A stretch of DNA of 26,469 nt from KBS-96 sp049585195 (GTDB taxonomy: Bacteria > Acidobacteriota > Terriglobia > Bryobacterales > Bryobacteraceae). Shown here in pieces: positions 6,851-15,463 of the stretch (position 1 is the stretch's first letter; each line of letters begins with the position of its first letter). The notes under the pieces were generated by a model that saw only the letters and a list, made by a program, of their open reading frames with translations, was not told the origin of the DNA and ran no database searches. The stretch is taken from assembly GCA_049585195.1 (NCBI GenBank), contig JBAUZG010000378.1:1-26469 (forward strand), in the 5' to 3' direction. Both the position numbers and the translations under genes were made by a program.

Positions 6851-8419
6851 CTACTCGCAACGCAGCGCGGTCACTGGATCGATTCGCGTGGCGCGACGGG
6901 CGGGGATAATCGATGCAACGAGCCCCATAAATCCAATAATCAGGACAACGACGAATATCGACCAGCTATCCGTCGGCGTCAAGCCAAACAGCAGTGACTG
7001 CAGATACCGGCTGAGCGACAGGGCGAGCGGTATACCAACCAGCAATCCTCCGACAACCAGCAAGAGCGTCTCGGAAACTACATTCCAGACGACGTTGTGT
7101 GGCTGCGCGCCGATCGCGATACGAATGCCAATCTCCCGGGTCCGACGTCCGACCGAATATGCCATGATTCCGTACAAACCGGCACATCCCAATAGCAAAG
7201 AGAGTAGTCCGAACAAGATCGAAAGCCGAGCGATAAGGCGCTCCCGGAGCATGGAGTTGTCGATGGACTTTTCGAGCGGCTGAATGAATTCAATGCCAAG
7301 TCGCGGAGAGACTGAACGCACCGCCTGACGTATCTGGCGGTCAAGACCCGCAGAGGCGAGCGCGCTTCGTATTTCATAGTCGGTTCCCATTTGTCCATCG
7401 ACCGGCTGCATGTAAGAGACGTAAAAGCGGCGCGGGGGCTGGTCTCGCACCAAGTGGTCCCGGACATCCTTTGCGACACCGATTACAGTGAGCGTGAACT
7501 TCAGTCGACTGTCATAGAAGATCGTCTCGCCGAGTGGACTCCGCTTACCAAAATAAAATCTCGCCATACTCTCGTTGATGACCGTTACGCGCGGCGCGTT
7601 GGCGGTATCCGTATCAGCGAAGTCGCGGCCCAGCAGCATAGGAATGCCGACGGTGGAAAAATATCCAGGCCCGACCTGGTCAAAGCGGGCATTAGAATCT
7701 TTAGGCGATGAGGGTACGAACCCATTTACACGAATGCGAGTGCCCGATTCGCGGCCGGCAAATAGGCCATTGTCGGAATACGAAGCGGCTGCGATCCCCG
7801 GCAGCGTTCGCAGTTTCTCGAGAACACGTTGAGCAATCTTGCCGATCTCGTCTCCTTTGTAACCTGCCCCTATGGGGTCAATTCTGGCGGTGATGAGTCG
7901 TTCCGGCGAGTAGCCGAGGTCTTGCATCCGGAGGTTGTACAACGTTCGAGTAAATAGCGCCATGCCGAACAATAGAGTCGTCGAAAGGGCAACCTGAATA
8001 ACGACTACGGCCTTTTCTCCGGTCATGCGTGAACGGCTACTCGTGGTGGCGTGCTCAGTTCCCTTTAGAACGGAATGTATATCGACTCGAGTAGATCGAA
8101 GTGCCGGAACGACGCCAAACAACAGCGTGGTTAGGACGGCAACCGCTCCCGTGAACAGCAGCACTCGGCTGTCGGGTATAAGGTTCATCACGAGTGCCGG
8201 ATTGCCGGCGGAGACCATGGTGAACAGCGCACGACTTGCAAACCAACCAATGGGCACGCTCAAAACAGCCCCGAATAGAGAAAGCAAGAAGCTTTCAGTG
8301 ACTAGCTGACGCATTAGTCTGGGCCGGTCCACGCCAAGAGCCAGCCTAGTTCCTATTTCCCGGCGTCGAGCCGTTCCTCTCGCCTGAAGAAGATTTGCCA
8401 AATTCGCACAGGCAATTAG
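6851..8419 (-). pseudogene. 3' half of the second ADOP permease, cut off by an IS701-type element
   Basis: It begins in frame at the IS edge with the FtsX motif IACANLANLLQARG. It continues through the middle membrane helices, the second periplasmic domain (GYFSTVGIPMLLGRDF) and the last FtsX block (VGRRTREIGIRIAIGAQ), ending IPARRATRIDPVTALRCE. The open frame runs further upstream to 8857, but those 138 residues are antisense to the IS passenger gene and are not ADOP. Joining this part to the 5' half at 10293-11401 after removing one TTAG copy restores the family consensus VVLLIACANLANLL exactly, so the gene was whole before insertion. Confidence 0.88.
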
Positions 8420-8485
8420 TACTACTGTGTCATAAACTGCGTTGGAGATGATCGGGCTCAGTGAGGTGGAGCGTAGTGTGGAAGA

Positions 8486-8890
8486 GTGGCGGGTTCGGGC
8501 GCAGGCAGAGCGAGGCAGCTTGGGGCGGTTTACCGGATCGTATATGAGGCGATTAAGAACCGGCGGCCGATTTCTGCCGTTTATGACGACTATCCTCGCC
8601 TGTTCTGTGCACACCGGTTGGGGCGGAACAAGCAAGACCAGCTTCGGGTGCTCTGTTATCAATACGGAGGCGAGAGTGAGAGCGGCCTTGAACCGCCTGG
8701 ATCGCCGGCAAACTGGCGCTGCATTGCGCTGGAAAAACTGAGCGGAGTTGAACTTCTCAACGGAGCATGGCGGACGGCCCCGAATCACTCGCGCCCTGCC
8801 TCCTGCATAGTGGATGCCGACATCGATGCGGAGGACTATCCGGAACGCGAACCGCAAAAGGGGCAGCGCGGAAGCAGCCCGAGTAGGTAG
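8486..8890 (+). CDS. WYL-like passenger protein carried by the IS701 element
   Basis: Up to 134 residues from a GTG at 8486; the true start is unsure because no clear Shine-Dalgarno sequence is seen. The core from IVYEAIKNRRPISAVY through PRLFCAHRLGRNKQDQLRVL and CYQYGGES to NWRCIALEKLSGVEL reads like a stand-alone WYL-type domain: a helix, a strand with RP/V-Y, a PH-x-LG motif, and an end strand WR-x-I-x-L. WYL domains bind nucleotide or nucleic-acid ligands and are common in defence regulators. The gene runs convergent to the transposase and its 3' end overlaps the 3' end of the transposase pseudogene (8836-8890). The reading frame is intact while the transposase has two frameshifts. WYL identity is from pattern memory, not a search. 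Confidence 0.6.
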   Translation: MAGSGAGRARQLGAVYRIVYEAIKNRRPISAVYDDYPRLFCAHRLGRNKQDQLRVLCYQYGGESESGLEPPGSPANWRCIALEKLSGVELLNGAWRTAPNHSRPASCIVDADIDAEDYPEREPQKGQRGSSPSR

Positions 8891-10259
8891 CGGGCGATGA
8901 CTGTTCTTAAGGTCGCGATCGAATGCGGATTATGCCGCTCGGGGCGCACGCGGCGAGCCGCGCGGCCGGAATGGTTTCGATCGTTGGGCGACGCGTAATC
9001 CGAGATGGCGGGCACGGGCTGAGGGGGAAAAACGGCTTCGCTCGGAAACCAGGAAGCCATAAGCGGCTATACACAGACTGGCGTGGTGATGAAATCCGCG
9101 CCAGCTGCGCCCTTCAAAGTGTCCCAGCCCCAGTTCCTGTTTCAGTTCCTGGTAATCCCGTTCGATAATCCAGCGATGTTTGGCGAAATAGACCAGTTCG
9201 GCGAGTGGTGTGTCGGCTGGAAGAGTGGAGAGCCAGTACTTCGTGGGTTCGTTCTCACCTCGGGGCCATTCGACCAGGAGCCATTCTTCCGGGTGCGGTT
9301 TCGCGCGCCAGTAATCGCGATGTGCCGGACGAATACGCAGCGCAGCAAACCGGGAATTAAGTTTCTTCGTGACTCCCTGTCGCCTTGGAGACGTTTTTCC
9401 AGACATCCGCCGATAGCGACAGCGCCAGCTCTTTCACGGTTACCGGCTGATGTTCCGTATCCCGCTGCATGAGTTTTGGCGGACGGCCCAGGCCTTTTCC
9501 CTGCCGTGCGGGGCTGGGTTGTTCACCCGGCTTCCACACCGTGACTACGCTCTGGATACCAGCCACATAGGGTAGCTCCCACTCGGTAAGCCGGTTCCGG
9601 AACTGCGTGTCATTGCCATAACCGGCATCGGCCAGAACCACGCCCGGGGGAGCGCCTCGTTGCCGTGCTCGCTGGATCTGGTCCAGTGCAATCTGCGGCT
9701 TCGTCTGAAAGCTAACCTCTTTGGGCACGCCTGCCTTCTCCCGCCTTGGTGGATCATTGGCCCACACTTCCGGAAGATACAACCGGAAGGCGATGGGCAT
9801 GCTGGCCTCCTCGGTGGTTATCGACAGACTCACCGCTACCTGGCAGTTATCCTGCTTGCCTACCTGACCGCAATATTGCCGCGTGACACCCACCGAGTGT
9901 TGCCCCTTTTTGGGAATGCCCGTATCGTCCACCACCCAGGCCACTACTGGACCCTGCCGCAACATCGCGGGTAGCACTGTGTCCAGTGCCCGGTCCAGCA
10001 ATACTTCGTCTTCCCAGGGAGCTTCCGCTACCAGGTGATGCAGTGACTGATGCATGCGGCCCACATGATCGGGATCCAGGCGCGCTGCCATGGGCTCGAT
10101 ACTCTTCCGCTCCCCCGGCAACAGCAGTCCTGTGCAGTCTGCCTTAAAAGGAACAATCCGGTCTGCGTGTCCGGCTGCCTGCGCCAAGCTGTCGAGGTAC
10201 TGAGCAAGCCGTTTCTGTTGTGCGCTTGGCGCCCTCGATGCTGTGGCGCTCACAACCAA
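8836..10259 (-). pseudogene. IS701-family transposase with two frameshifts
   Basis: The first frame (10259-9357) has the family N-terminus and catalytic segments VVAWVVDDTGIPKKGQHSVG and VVLADAGYGNDTQFR. The second frame (to 8930) has SRFAALRIRPAHRDYW and the Glu region WIIERDYQELKQELGLGHFEGR. The C-terminus is in a third frame (IATLRTVIARYLLGLLPRCPFC, ending at 8836). The first break is at about 9385, where a TGG codon reads AAGG (one extra base). The second is at about 8945, where CCC has become CCCC. All DDE parts exist but not in one frame. The start is a TTG or the nearby GTG just inside the inverted repeat. Confidence 0.88.
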
Positions 10260-10292
10260 ATCAGCATATCATATTTTATGACACAGTAGTAC

Positions 10293-11401
10293 TAGTAGCA
10301 CCACGCAAACCATCGCCATCAGTACCCAGAGGGGCCTTGCGAACTGTTGTCGGAGGTCTGAAAATCCTTTGCTACCGTCCAGGAATTTGATCTTGTTTTG
10401 TTCCAGCTCACGTCGGCGCGTCTCGGTAAGACTAGGTCCTTCTTCTTCGACCAGAAGCTGGCGATTCAAAATGTTTGTGGCCGCTTCAGCCTGTTTTTGA
10501 CTAGAGGAGGGTTTGAGGCGGGCAATGACCCGGACCCAACTTGCAGTGCGGCGCGACAACCAATGACGGCCAGGCAGGAAATGCTCCTCCATATTGAGTG
10601 GCGCCCAGAAGTCCGGGCGCTCGCCGACTGTTTCGCCAAAAACCCCTGCGGCATGACTCCCAGAATTAAGAAATTGCGGTTGGACGGAACAACCGGTCGA
10701 TCTTCTTCAAAGCCTCCCGTGCTCCAGCCGCTGTTCAGACGCCCTGCACCTAAGCGGATAGTTTTGCCGACGATGGTTGGATCTGCGTGAAAGCGACCCT
10801 GGCAGAGCGCGTAGCTGATCACCACTTCAGGATGAGCGCCAGGATCGGTATCGTCGGCGTCCGTCAGAGCGCAGCCCATCATGGGCTGAACTCCAAGAAC
10901 CTCGAAGTAGTTTCCGGAGACAAGGCGGCCTGTAAGCGAATTTTCGGGATTGTCGCTTCCGTTGAATACGACGCCAGCGAGACTGGCGGTTCCAGCCACT
11001 CCCGAAAAGGCCTGGCTGCGATTTTGGAACTCTTTGTAACGCAGATAGGGCTCCACGTCGTCGAAGAGAACCAGTCGCTCCGGTTGCTTGACCGGGAGGA
11101 TGCTGAGAATAACGCGATCGAGAAGTGAGAAGATCGCAGCGTTCGCTCCTATCCCGAGAGCGAGTGATAAAACAGCGATCGCGCTGACGCCCGGAGTGCG
11201 CGCCAGAATTCGCAAACCGTAGCGAAGATCCTGAAGCAGGATTTCAAACCAGACAATCGTGCTTGCGTCTCGCATTTGTTCGCGAACTGCCGTTACGTTG
11301 CCGAACGAGCCCATGGTCTGGCTCCGGTGAAATTCAACTTCTTCCTGAATCTCTTCGTCCAAGCGTTTGCGGCGGATGGAATTGATCAACCTACGAAGTA
11401 T
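10293..11401 (-). pseudogene. 5' half of the second ADOP permease, start codon lost and frameshifted
   Basis: It carries the ADOP N-terminal motif (RRKRLDEEIQEEVEFHR), DLRYGLRILARTPG before the first membrane helix, and the periplasmic domain. At 10638-10642 one T has been lost from a T run. The family text QGF-FGET-VGERPDFWAPLNMEEHFLPGR is then read in another frame down to the IS at 10292. At the start, the expected ATG before LRRLINSIRRKRL is ATA (11399-11401), with GAGAGG eight bases upstream. Only an in-frame TTG at 11389 is left. The gene follows padR (stop at 11414), as in the intact pair at 3718-6586. Confidence 0.85.
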
Positions 11402-11413
11402 CGTTGCGGCCTC

Positions 11414-11737
11414 TCACGCAAACTCTAGAAATGTCTTAACGGCTGCCGTGTGCGCCTCCCAAGTCTGCATCTCTTGTGCGAGTCGTTTTGCGCCCTTTTT
11501 TGTGAGCTGGTAGTAACGCGCCCGGCGATTGTTTTCGCTCCGCCTCCACTCAGCTTTGATCAGACCCGCCGATTCCATTCGCCGGAGAGCCGGATACAGA
11601 GAGCCTTCTTCGACTCGAAGCTGATGACCGGATGCCGCAAGGATATGACAGGTAATGCCGTATCCATGTTGCGTTCCGCGCGCCAATGTCTGGAGTACTA
11701 ATAGATCGAGCGCGCCTAGGAGCGTGTCTTTGGGCAT
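11414..11737 (-). CDS. Second PadR-family regulator, partner of the broken ADOP gene
   Basis: A 107-residue winged-helix protein: LLGALDLLVLQTLARGTQHG, RVEEGSLYPALRRMESAGLI, and the wing ENNRRARYYQLTKKGAKRL, then a C-terminal helix. The ATG at 11737 has an AAAGGA Shine-Dalgarno sequence eight bases upstream, so unlike the first padR this mRNA has a leader. A TATACT box lies at 11768-11773. Between it and the gene is an imperfect palindrome TCCTAGATGTCCAGGA (11751-11766), a possible self-operator. The gene is intact although its target permease is destroyed, so it may now be an orphan regulator. Confidence 0.92.
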   Translation of the reverse strand: MPKDTLLGALDLLVLQTLARGTQHGYGITCHILAASGHQLRVEEGSLYPALRRMESAGLIKAEWRRSENNRRARYYQLTKKGAKRLAQEMQTWEAHTAAVKTFLEFA

Positions 11738-11750
11738 TAAAAAATCCTTT

Positions 11751-11773
11751 TCCTAGATGTCCAGGAAAGTATA
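11751..11773 (-). promoter_or_regulatory. -10 box and possible operator of the second padR
   Basis: TATACT (11768-11773) on the minus strand is followed by the imperfect palindrome TCCT-8 bases-AGGA. No good -35 box is seen at the right distance. Confidence 0.4.
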
Positions 11774-11796
11774 CCGGTTCGCACCTGAGGTCGGCT

Positions 11797-11899
11797 AAAC
11801 CGGGTTACCGCCGAGTGAGGGCGTCGCCGCGGCTCGGATGCCGATCCGGATTCTCAATGGAAGAGAAGTGCACTTTCAAGGAACGAACCGAACGCGAAT
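11797..11899 (+). repeat. Dispersed repeat, copy B
   Basis: It begins AAACCGGGTTACCGCCGAGT and later reads TTCTCAATGGAAGAGAAG, CACTTTCAAGGAACG and ACCGAACGC. It has the same block order and orientation as copies A and C. It abuts the upstream side of the second padR gene on one side and an ADOP fragment (11922) on the other. Confidence 0.7.
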
Positions 11900-11921
11900 G
11901 GGAAAAGAGCGCCCCATCGAC

Positions 11922-12235
11922 ATGAGCAATCAGACCACGGACACGCGACTGATAACAGTTTTACTGGGTCTCTTTGCGGCGCTGGGAACCATTCTCGCCG
12001 TGATTGGCGCATATGGTGTTGTCGCCTACCTGGTTGCCCAGCGGACAAAGGAGATCGGCGTGAGACTGGCCCTCGGTGCGAGCTCAACAGACATTCTCTG
12101 GCTCATCTTGCGAAATGGACTATTCTTGGGGCTTGCCGGGGTGGCGCTTGGCCTAGGTGGTGCCGTTGCGGTACGCACGTTCCTGGCCCGCTTTCTATTT
12201 GGGATCTCCCCCTCAGATCCGGCCACGCTATGGGG
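11922..12235 (+). pseudogene. ADOP permease C-terminal fragment
   Basis: About 103 residues match the last FtsX block of an ADOP protein: LITVLLGLFAALGTILAVIG, then VAQRTKEIGVRLALGAS, membrane helices, and ARFLFGISPSDPATL. There is no upstream ADOP sequence and the conserved ARRA..DP..ALR tail is missing. The match ends between about 12229 and 12243, where the sequence becomes the antisense of the glycosyltransferase. It lies opposite in direction to the other two ADOP genes. It is a rearrangement remnant; the ATG at 11922 has no clear ribosome-binding site. Confidence 0.8.
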
Positions 12236-13617
12236 GCGGCGGACTCCCATGGGCGCATTGCGGGCAGAGCGGATGCGGCGGCAAATGCTAATGCAACTGC
12301 GGCGGCGGCCTTCCACGTGGCGGATCTCGAGGAGAACGCGAACTGCGCACCAATCCCTCCTAACACCGCCAGCAGGACCACAACCGGCAGCGCATGACGG
12401 ATTCCGGCGTAGGTGGAACCCGCGATCAGTACTACTACGAACAAGGCCGCCGCTGCAAGCACGGTTTCAACACCCTCTGTTGGGACTCGCCGCGCCGCAA
12501 CCGCGAACAGGCCTATCAGAACGAAGGCCGCCAGCCCAATCGGCAACTTCAGAGCGATCATTGCAGGGAAGTAGTATTTCGGTCCGCGTTCTATGTAAGC
12601 CTGCCCAAAAGCAGTGATTGGAGTGACCCGACCTTCCAGACCCGCGCGGACTGTATCGGCGAGGCCCCAAATATATGCCCGCGGAGCGATGTGCATCGCT
12701 TGCATCCCCTGGAGCGCGGCTCGATAGACCGGCGATTTCACATCCGCGATTTTGTCCGCTAGCGGGCGATTGAAAACGTCGCGCGGTGCACGGCTTTCCG
12801 TGTATCGAAATCCATAGCTTGCCCAAAGCACAGTTAGTGCGCCCAGCACGACCGCCAGCACCATCCCGAATCGCAGCAGCCTCGAGGTCTGCGCACGAGG
12901 CGTGGGCACAAGGAGCACTCTGGCTGACCCGGTCAAGATTACAAAGATCAGGAACACGGGACCCGAATGCTTGGCGGCCAAGCCGAGTCCGAGCACCAGG
13001 GAGCACGCTGCAAGATCTAACCACCTCCAAGCACGGAACGCCGGGATCGTGAGCAGCACAGCAGATGCGCACAACAGAGAAACGGGCAGGTCAGTCATGA
13101 CTACGGGTAAGTGCGCGGCTACCGTAGGGTCGATCGCGAGAAACACGATTGTTCCCAGCGCCACGCCCGGACCGAACGCCTTTCGCACCGCAAACCCAAG
13201 CACCACCAGGAGCAATCCGTTCAACGCCCACATCGCGGCTCTTGCACGCCTCTGTACGGCGTCAGGATCGTTCCGGAGATAGACATCTTCTTCGGCAAAC
13301 GTGCGTTCGTCATGCTTGTCAGAAAAGGAACGCAAAGGGCTGGCTCTGAAACCGGTGCGGGAGATGAAGCTTCCCACCCACAGCTTGACCAGTGGAGGAT
13401 GCTCCGGGTTAATGCGAAAATCGTCCAGCCGTACATAGGAGACGCCAGCCGAGATATGGTAGGCCTCGTCGATTGTGAAACCATCGAGCCGCGTAGTGAT
13501 AGCCGAACGCACGATGGCGCCCATTACCAGCATCAGCAGCAGACTGCTGAAGAGGCCTACGTCAGTCCTTGCCGTGGTCCACTTCTTGGCGTTGGCAACA
13601 AAGATGTTTGCAGTCAT
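12103..13617 (-). CDS. GT-C (GT39/PMT-like) glycosyltransferase, 3' end truncated and fused to foreign sequence
   Basis: A 504-residue multi-pass membrane protein of the dolichyl-/polyprenyl-phosphate-mannose-protein mannosyltransferase type. It has the acidic first-loop motif FTIDEAYHISAG, the region INPEHPPLVKLW, many hydrophobic helices, and the DLPVSLL and GIRHALPVV loops. These enzymes use a polyprenyl-phosphate sugar at the membrane to glycosylate proteins or lipids. After MRPWE (about 12244) the protein continues with about 47 residues that are merely antisense to the ADOP fragment. Family members instead continue with a short soluble tail. The start ATG at 13617 has no clear Shine-Dalgarno sequence; a TACAAT box lies about 36 bases upstream. 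Function after truncation is uncertain. Confidence 0.8.
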   Translation of the reverse strand: MTANIFVANAKKWTTARTDVGLFSSLLLMLVMGAIVRSAITTRLDGFTIDEAYHISAGVSYVRLDDFRINPEHPPLVKLWVGSFISRTGFRASPLRSFSDKHDERTFAEEDVYLRNDPDAVQRRARAAMWALNGLLLVVLGFAVRKAFGPGVALGTIVFLAIDPTVAAHLPVVMTDLPVSLLCASAVLLTIPAFRAWRWLDLAACSLVLGLGLAAKHSGPVFLIFVILTGSARVLLVPTPRAQTSRLLRFGMVLAVVLGALTVLWASYGFRYTESRAPRDVFNRPLADKIADVKSPVYRAALQGMQAMHIAPRAYIWGLADTVRAGLEGRVTPITAFGQAYIERGPKYYFPAMIALKLPIGLAAFVLIGLFAVAARRVPTEGVETVLAAAALFVVVLIAGSTYAGIRHALPVVVLLAVLGGIGAQFAFSSRSATWKAAAAVALAFAAASALPAMRPWESAAPIAWPDLRGRSQIESGPGTCVPQRHHLGQAPPRQAPRIVHFAR

Positions 13618-13801
13618 TTAAGGCTTTGTCCCAGGTACAACTGCTGACTTGCGATTGTACTAGGTGTTCGCGGGCCTGTTTGCCGGCTACAAGTTTGCTT
13701 TGCGCGCGCCGGATGGTCATCGGGACGCACTTAGCGTCATATCTCACGCGCTGGCACGAATGTTACTGCCTGACTACGCAATCCCGCCCTACGATCGCTT
13801 C

Positions 13802-14506
13802 ATGAGAAACGAGTTGAAGACCGCTGTCCTGCTCGGTGTATTCGCTTCAGTCTGCCTGAGCGCTGAAGGTACGGCGAGCAATGCTTGCACACCACCGCCG
13901 GGATTCGTGGACAGCCCTCATCCGACGGTTGCCCCCACTGGAGAGCTTGTTTCGCATACAGAACAGGTCGTGATCGACCGTCCATTTCGGATGATTTCCC
14001 GCGAGGACGACGGCAAAAACGATCGACAGCGAAACAACATTCCTAATATACGTCCGTCCGGCTCGCTGCCCGGTGTTAAGGGAATCTATCTTCTCACCTC
14101 GGGCGAGTGGGGCGCACCAGGATCCCGCCGCATTGTTTGCCTGACTGATGGAAGCACTACGCATGAGGAGGTCCTGGAGCACGAGTCACTTCCCAACTTC
14201 TCACGTTTCCGATATATCGTCTGGAACTACACGACACCTAGGGCGCGCCCCGTTGAATACGAATACGGGGTCGGTGAATTCCGCATAGTGCCGATTGATG
14301 GCGCGCGCACTCGCGTGAAGTGGACATACTCCTTCAAGCTGAAAGACAACGTCTTTCCTGGCAATCTTGGCGCCTTGGGGAAATGGCTGTTTCGCGTCGG
14401 GTTTCTTGACGGTGACTACGCCAGAATGATGCGCAGTACCTTGAGCAGACGCAAAGTCATCGCTGAGCAGCAGTCGTCCGTCAACGTAGCGTCCGGAGGC
14501 GGCTGA
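13802..14506 (+). CDS. Exported SRPBCC (START/polyketide cyclase-like) family protein
   Basis: A 234-residue protein with an N-terminal signal peptide (MRNELKTAVLLGVFASVCLS), followed by a probable SRPBCC ligand-binding fold. The repeated strand patterns GEWGAPGSRRIVCLTDGS, VEYEYGVGEFRIVPIDGART and WTYSFKLKD are typical. The last helix (FLDGDYARMMRSTLSRRKVI) would cap the pocket. The ligand is unknown. The frame is open up to 13664; the ATG at 13802 is chosen because it gives a clean signal peptide. There is no Shine-Dalgarno sequence, but TACGAT lies exactly six bases before the ATG, the same leaderless spacing seen at 2392 and 6586; no good -35 box is visible. It is divergent from the glycosyltransferase. 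Confidence 0.7.
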   Translation: MRNELKTAVLLGVFASVCLSAEGTASNACTPPPGFVDSPHPTVAPTGELVSHTEQVVIDRPFRMISREDDGKNDRQRNNIPNIRPSGSLPGVKGIYLLTSGEWGAPGSRRIVCLTDGSTTHEEVLEHESLPNFSRFRYIVWNYTTPRARPVEYEYGVGEFRIVPIDGARTRVKWTYSFKLKDNVFPGNLGALGKWLFRVGFLDGDYARMMRSTLSRRKVIAEQQSSVNVASGGG

Positions 14507-14565
14507 TTCTTTTCGTATCGCCAGTCAACCGACAAGAATTAGCAGCGGAGTGTGGTTTTTGAGCG

Positions 14566-14935
14566 CTACTCATTGTTCACGCGCCGCTTGCGAACTTGTC
14601 TCAGCGCCATAAAAGGGGTAATCAGCGGCACAAGCAGCCAAAGAGACTGGCGACGATACCTGGCGATTGCGGTGCTCTTGTTATCAAGTTCGCTCCCCAG
14701 TTCCGCTGTGGCACTCTTCGCTTTGTTGATCGCAATCGCATAGATCAGCATTGGGATGTAGTTGACGCCTAGCGAGATCAAATAAAGCCCCAGAGCGATT
14801 TGAGCTAGGGTACCGTGCCCGCTAACTAAAAACGAAGACCCCAAGAGCGGCGCTCAAGAACACCCCAGCAACGAACTAGGTAATGATAACTTTCGGGCCA
14901 AGGAAAGCGAGATCAATTGCGGTGAGTTTTCGCGG
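14566..14935 (-). pseudogene. Small membrane protein, broken by a nonsense codon and a frameshift
   Basis: Three pieces read as one small membrane protein. The first is KLTAIDLAFLGPKVIIT (from 14929), interrupted by TAG at 14876-14878 where Glu is expected. In the same frame FVAGVFLSAALGVFVF follows. After a one-base change in the A run at 14828-14832, the third piece continues GTLAQIALGLYLISLGVNYI, the next membrane helix, a charged loop, and LWLLVPLITPFMAL. The longest surviving frame starts at a TTG (14844) and lacks the first helix and a ribosome-binding site. Such three-to-four-helix proteins are uncharacterised. The identification rests on the continuity of hydrophobic segments, not on a named family. 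Confidence 0.6.
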
Positions 14936-15025
14936 ATTAAGCACCCAGGAATTCTAGCTCTCGCGATGCCGCGCGACAGTTCGGAGCAATAATGTCGGCC
15001 TCAAAAAAACTGGTTCACGTACCGC

Positions 15026-15053
15026 TTGCAACAAGTCTCAGTACGAGTACAAT
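15026..15053 (+). promoter_or_regulatory. Promoter of the membrane protein gene at 15077
   Basis: TTGCAA (15026-15031), a 16-base spacer and TACAAT (15048-15053). It is followed by GGAGGG (15066-15071) five bases before the GTG start. Confidence 0.6.
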
Positions 15054-15076
15054 GTCTTGGTATTTGGAGGGAAACG

Positions 15077-15463
15077 GTGTGGAATTGGGTCGCGGTCGTT
15101 CTTTGCGCCGGTATCGTCGCCTCGCTCACTGACTGGTTCTTCGCCGGCGATTGGATTCATCGACGCCATACGTATCCCGAAACCTGGCGTCAAGGTGCCG
15201 AAGGGAGAGCGATCGCTCTGACCAGCCCGCTACCATTTCTGGTCTGCGGTGTCTTTGCGTATCTCACCGCTTGGCTGAGGCTTCCTTCTGTATCGAGCGC
15301 GGTCAAACTGGCGGTTGCAGTCTGGCTGATCGGTCCGTTGCCACTGATCCTCACTAACGCTGCATTTATGAAGTTGCACCGGGTGTTTGTGGTGTCCTAC
15401 GCGGTCGGCTGGCTAGTAAAGCTCACGATCATTGCGCTAGCTGCTGGCTGGTTGCTTTCTTGA
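15077..15463 (+). CDS. Integral membrane protein, four helices, DUF1761-like
   Basis: A 128-residue protein with four hydrophobic segments (near residues 3-20, 47-66, 72-93 and 103-127) and a short polar part after the first helix (DWIHRRHTYPETWR). The layout and the tryptophan-rich first loop recall DUF1761-type small membrane proteins; the match is weak. The frame opens upstream at 15026, but that ATG lies inside the promoter. The GTG at 15077 has GGAGGG five bases before it, so it is preferred. Function unknown. It is transcribed alone from a good promoter. Confidence 0.7.
   Translation: MWNWVAVVLCAGIVASLTDWFFAGDWIHRRHTYPETWRQGAEGRAIALTSPLPFLVCGVFAYLTAWLRLPSVSSAVKLAVAVWLIGPLPLILTNAAFMKLHRVFVVSYAVGWLVKLTIIALAAGWLLS

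Larger units (their letters stand above)
8420..10292 (-). mobile_element. IS701-type insertion sequence inside the second ADOP gene
   Basis: The ends carry perfect 17-bp inverted repeats, TACTACTGTGTCATAAA at both sides. They are flanked by TTAG (8416-8419) and CTAG (10293-10296), which fits the YTAR target of the IS701 family with one changed base. Removing the element and one four-base copy restores the ADOP frame and motif. At about 1.87 kb it is longer than a typical IS701 (about 1.4-1.5 kb). The extra length past the transposase gene holds a convergent passenger gene. Confidence 0.85.

Noticed and set aside
6621..7283. 220-residue plus-strand frame
   Set aside because: It crosses repeat copy A and the antisense of ADOP2; low-complexity composition and no motif.
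8417..8424. 8-bp TAGTACTA flanking both ends of the IS701 element as a target duplication
   Set aside because: The string is its own complement and belongs partly to the inverted repeats. The four-base YTAR model restores the ADOP motif exactly, while the 8-bp model leaves two extra residues.
8441..8857. N-terminal 138 residues of the long minus-strand frame ending at 6851
   Set aside because: They lie inside the IS and are antisense to the WYL-like passenger; they show no ADOP features.
11686..11925. Short plus-strand frame across repeat copy B
   Set aside because: Its phase is not preserved between repeat copies and it is antisense to the padR control region.
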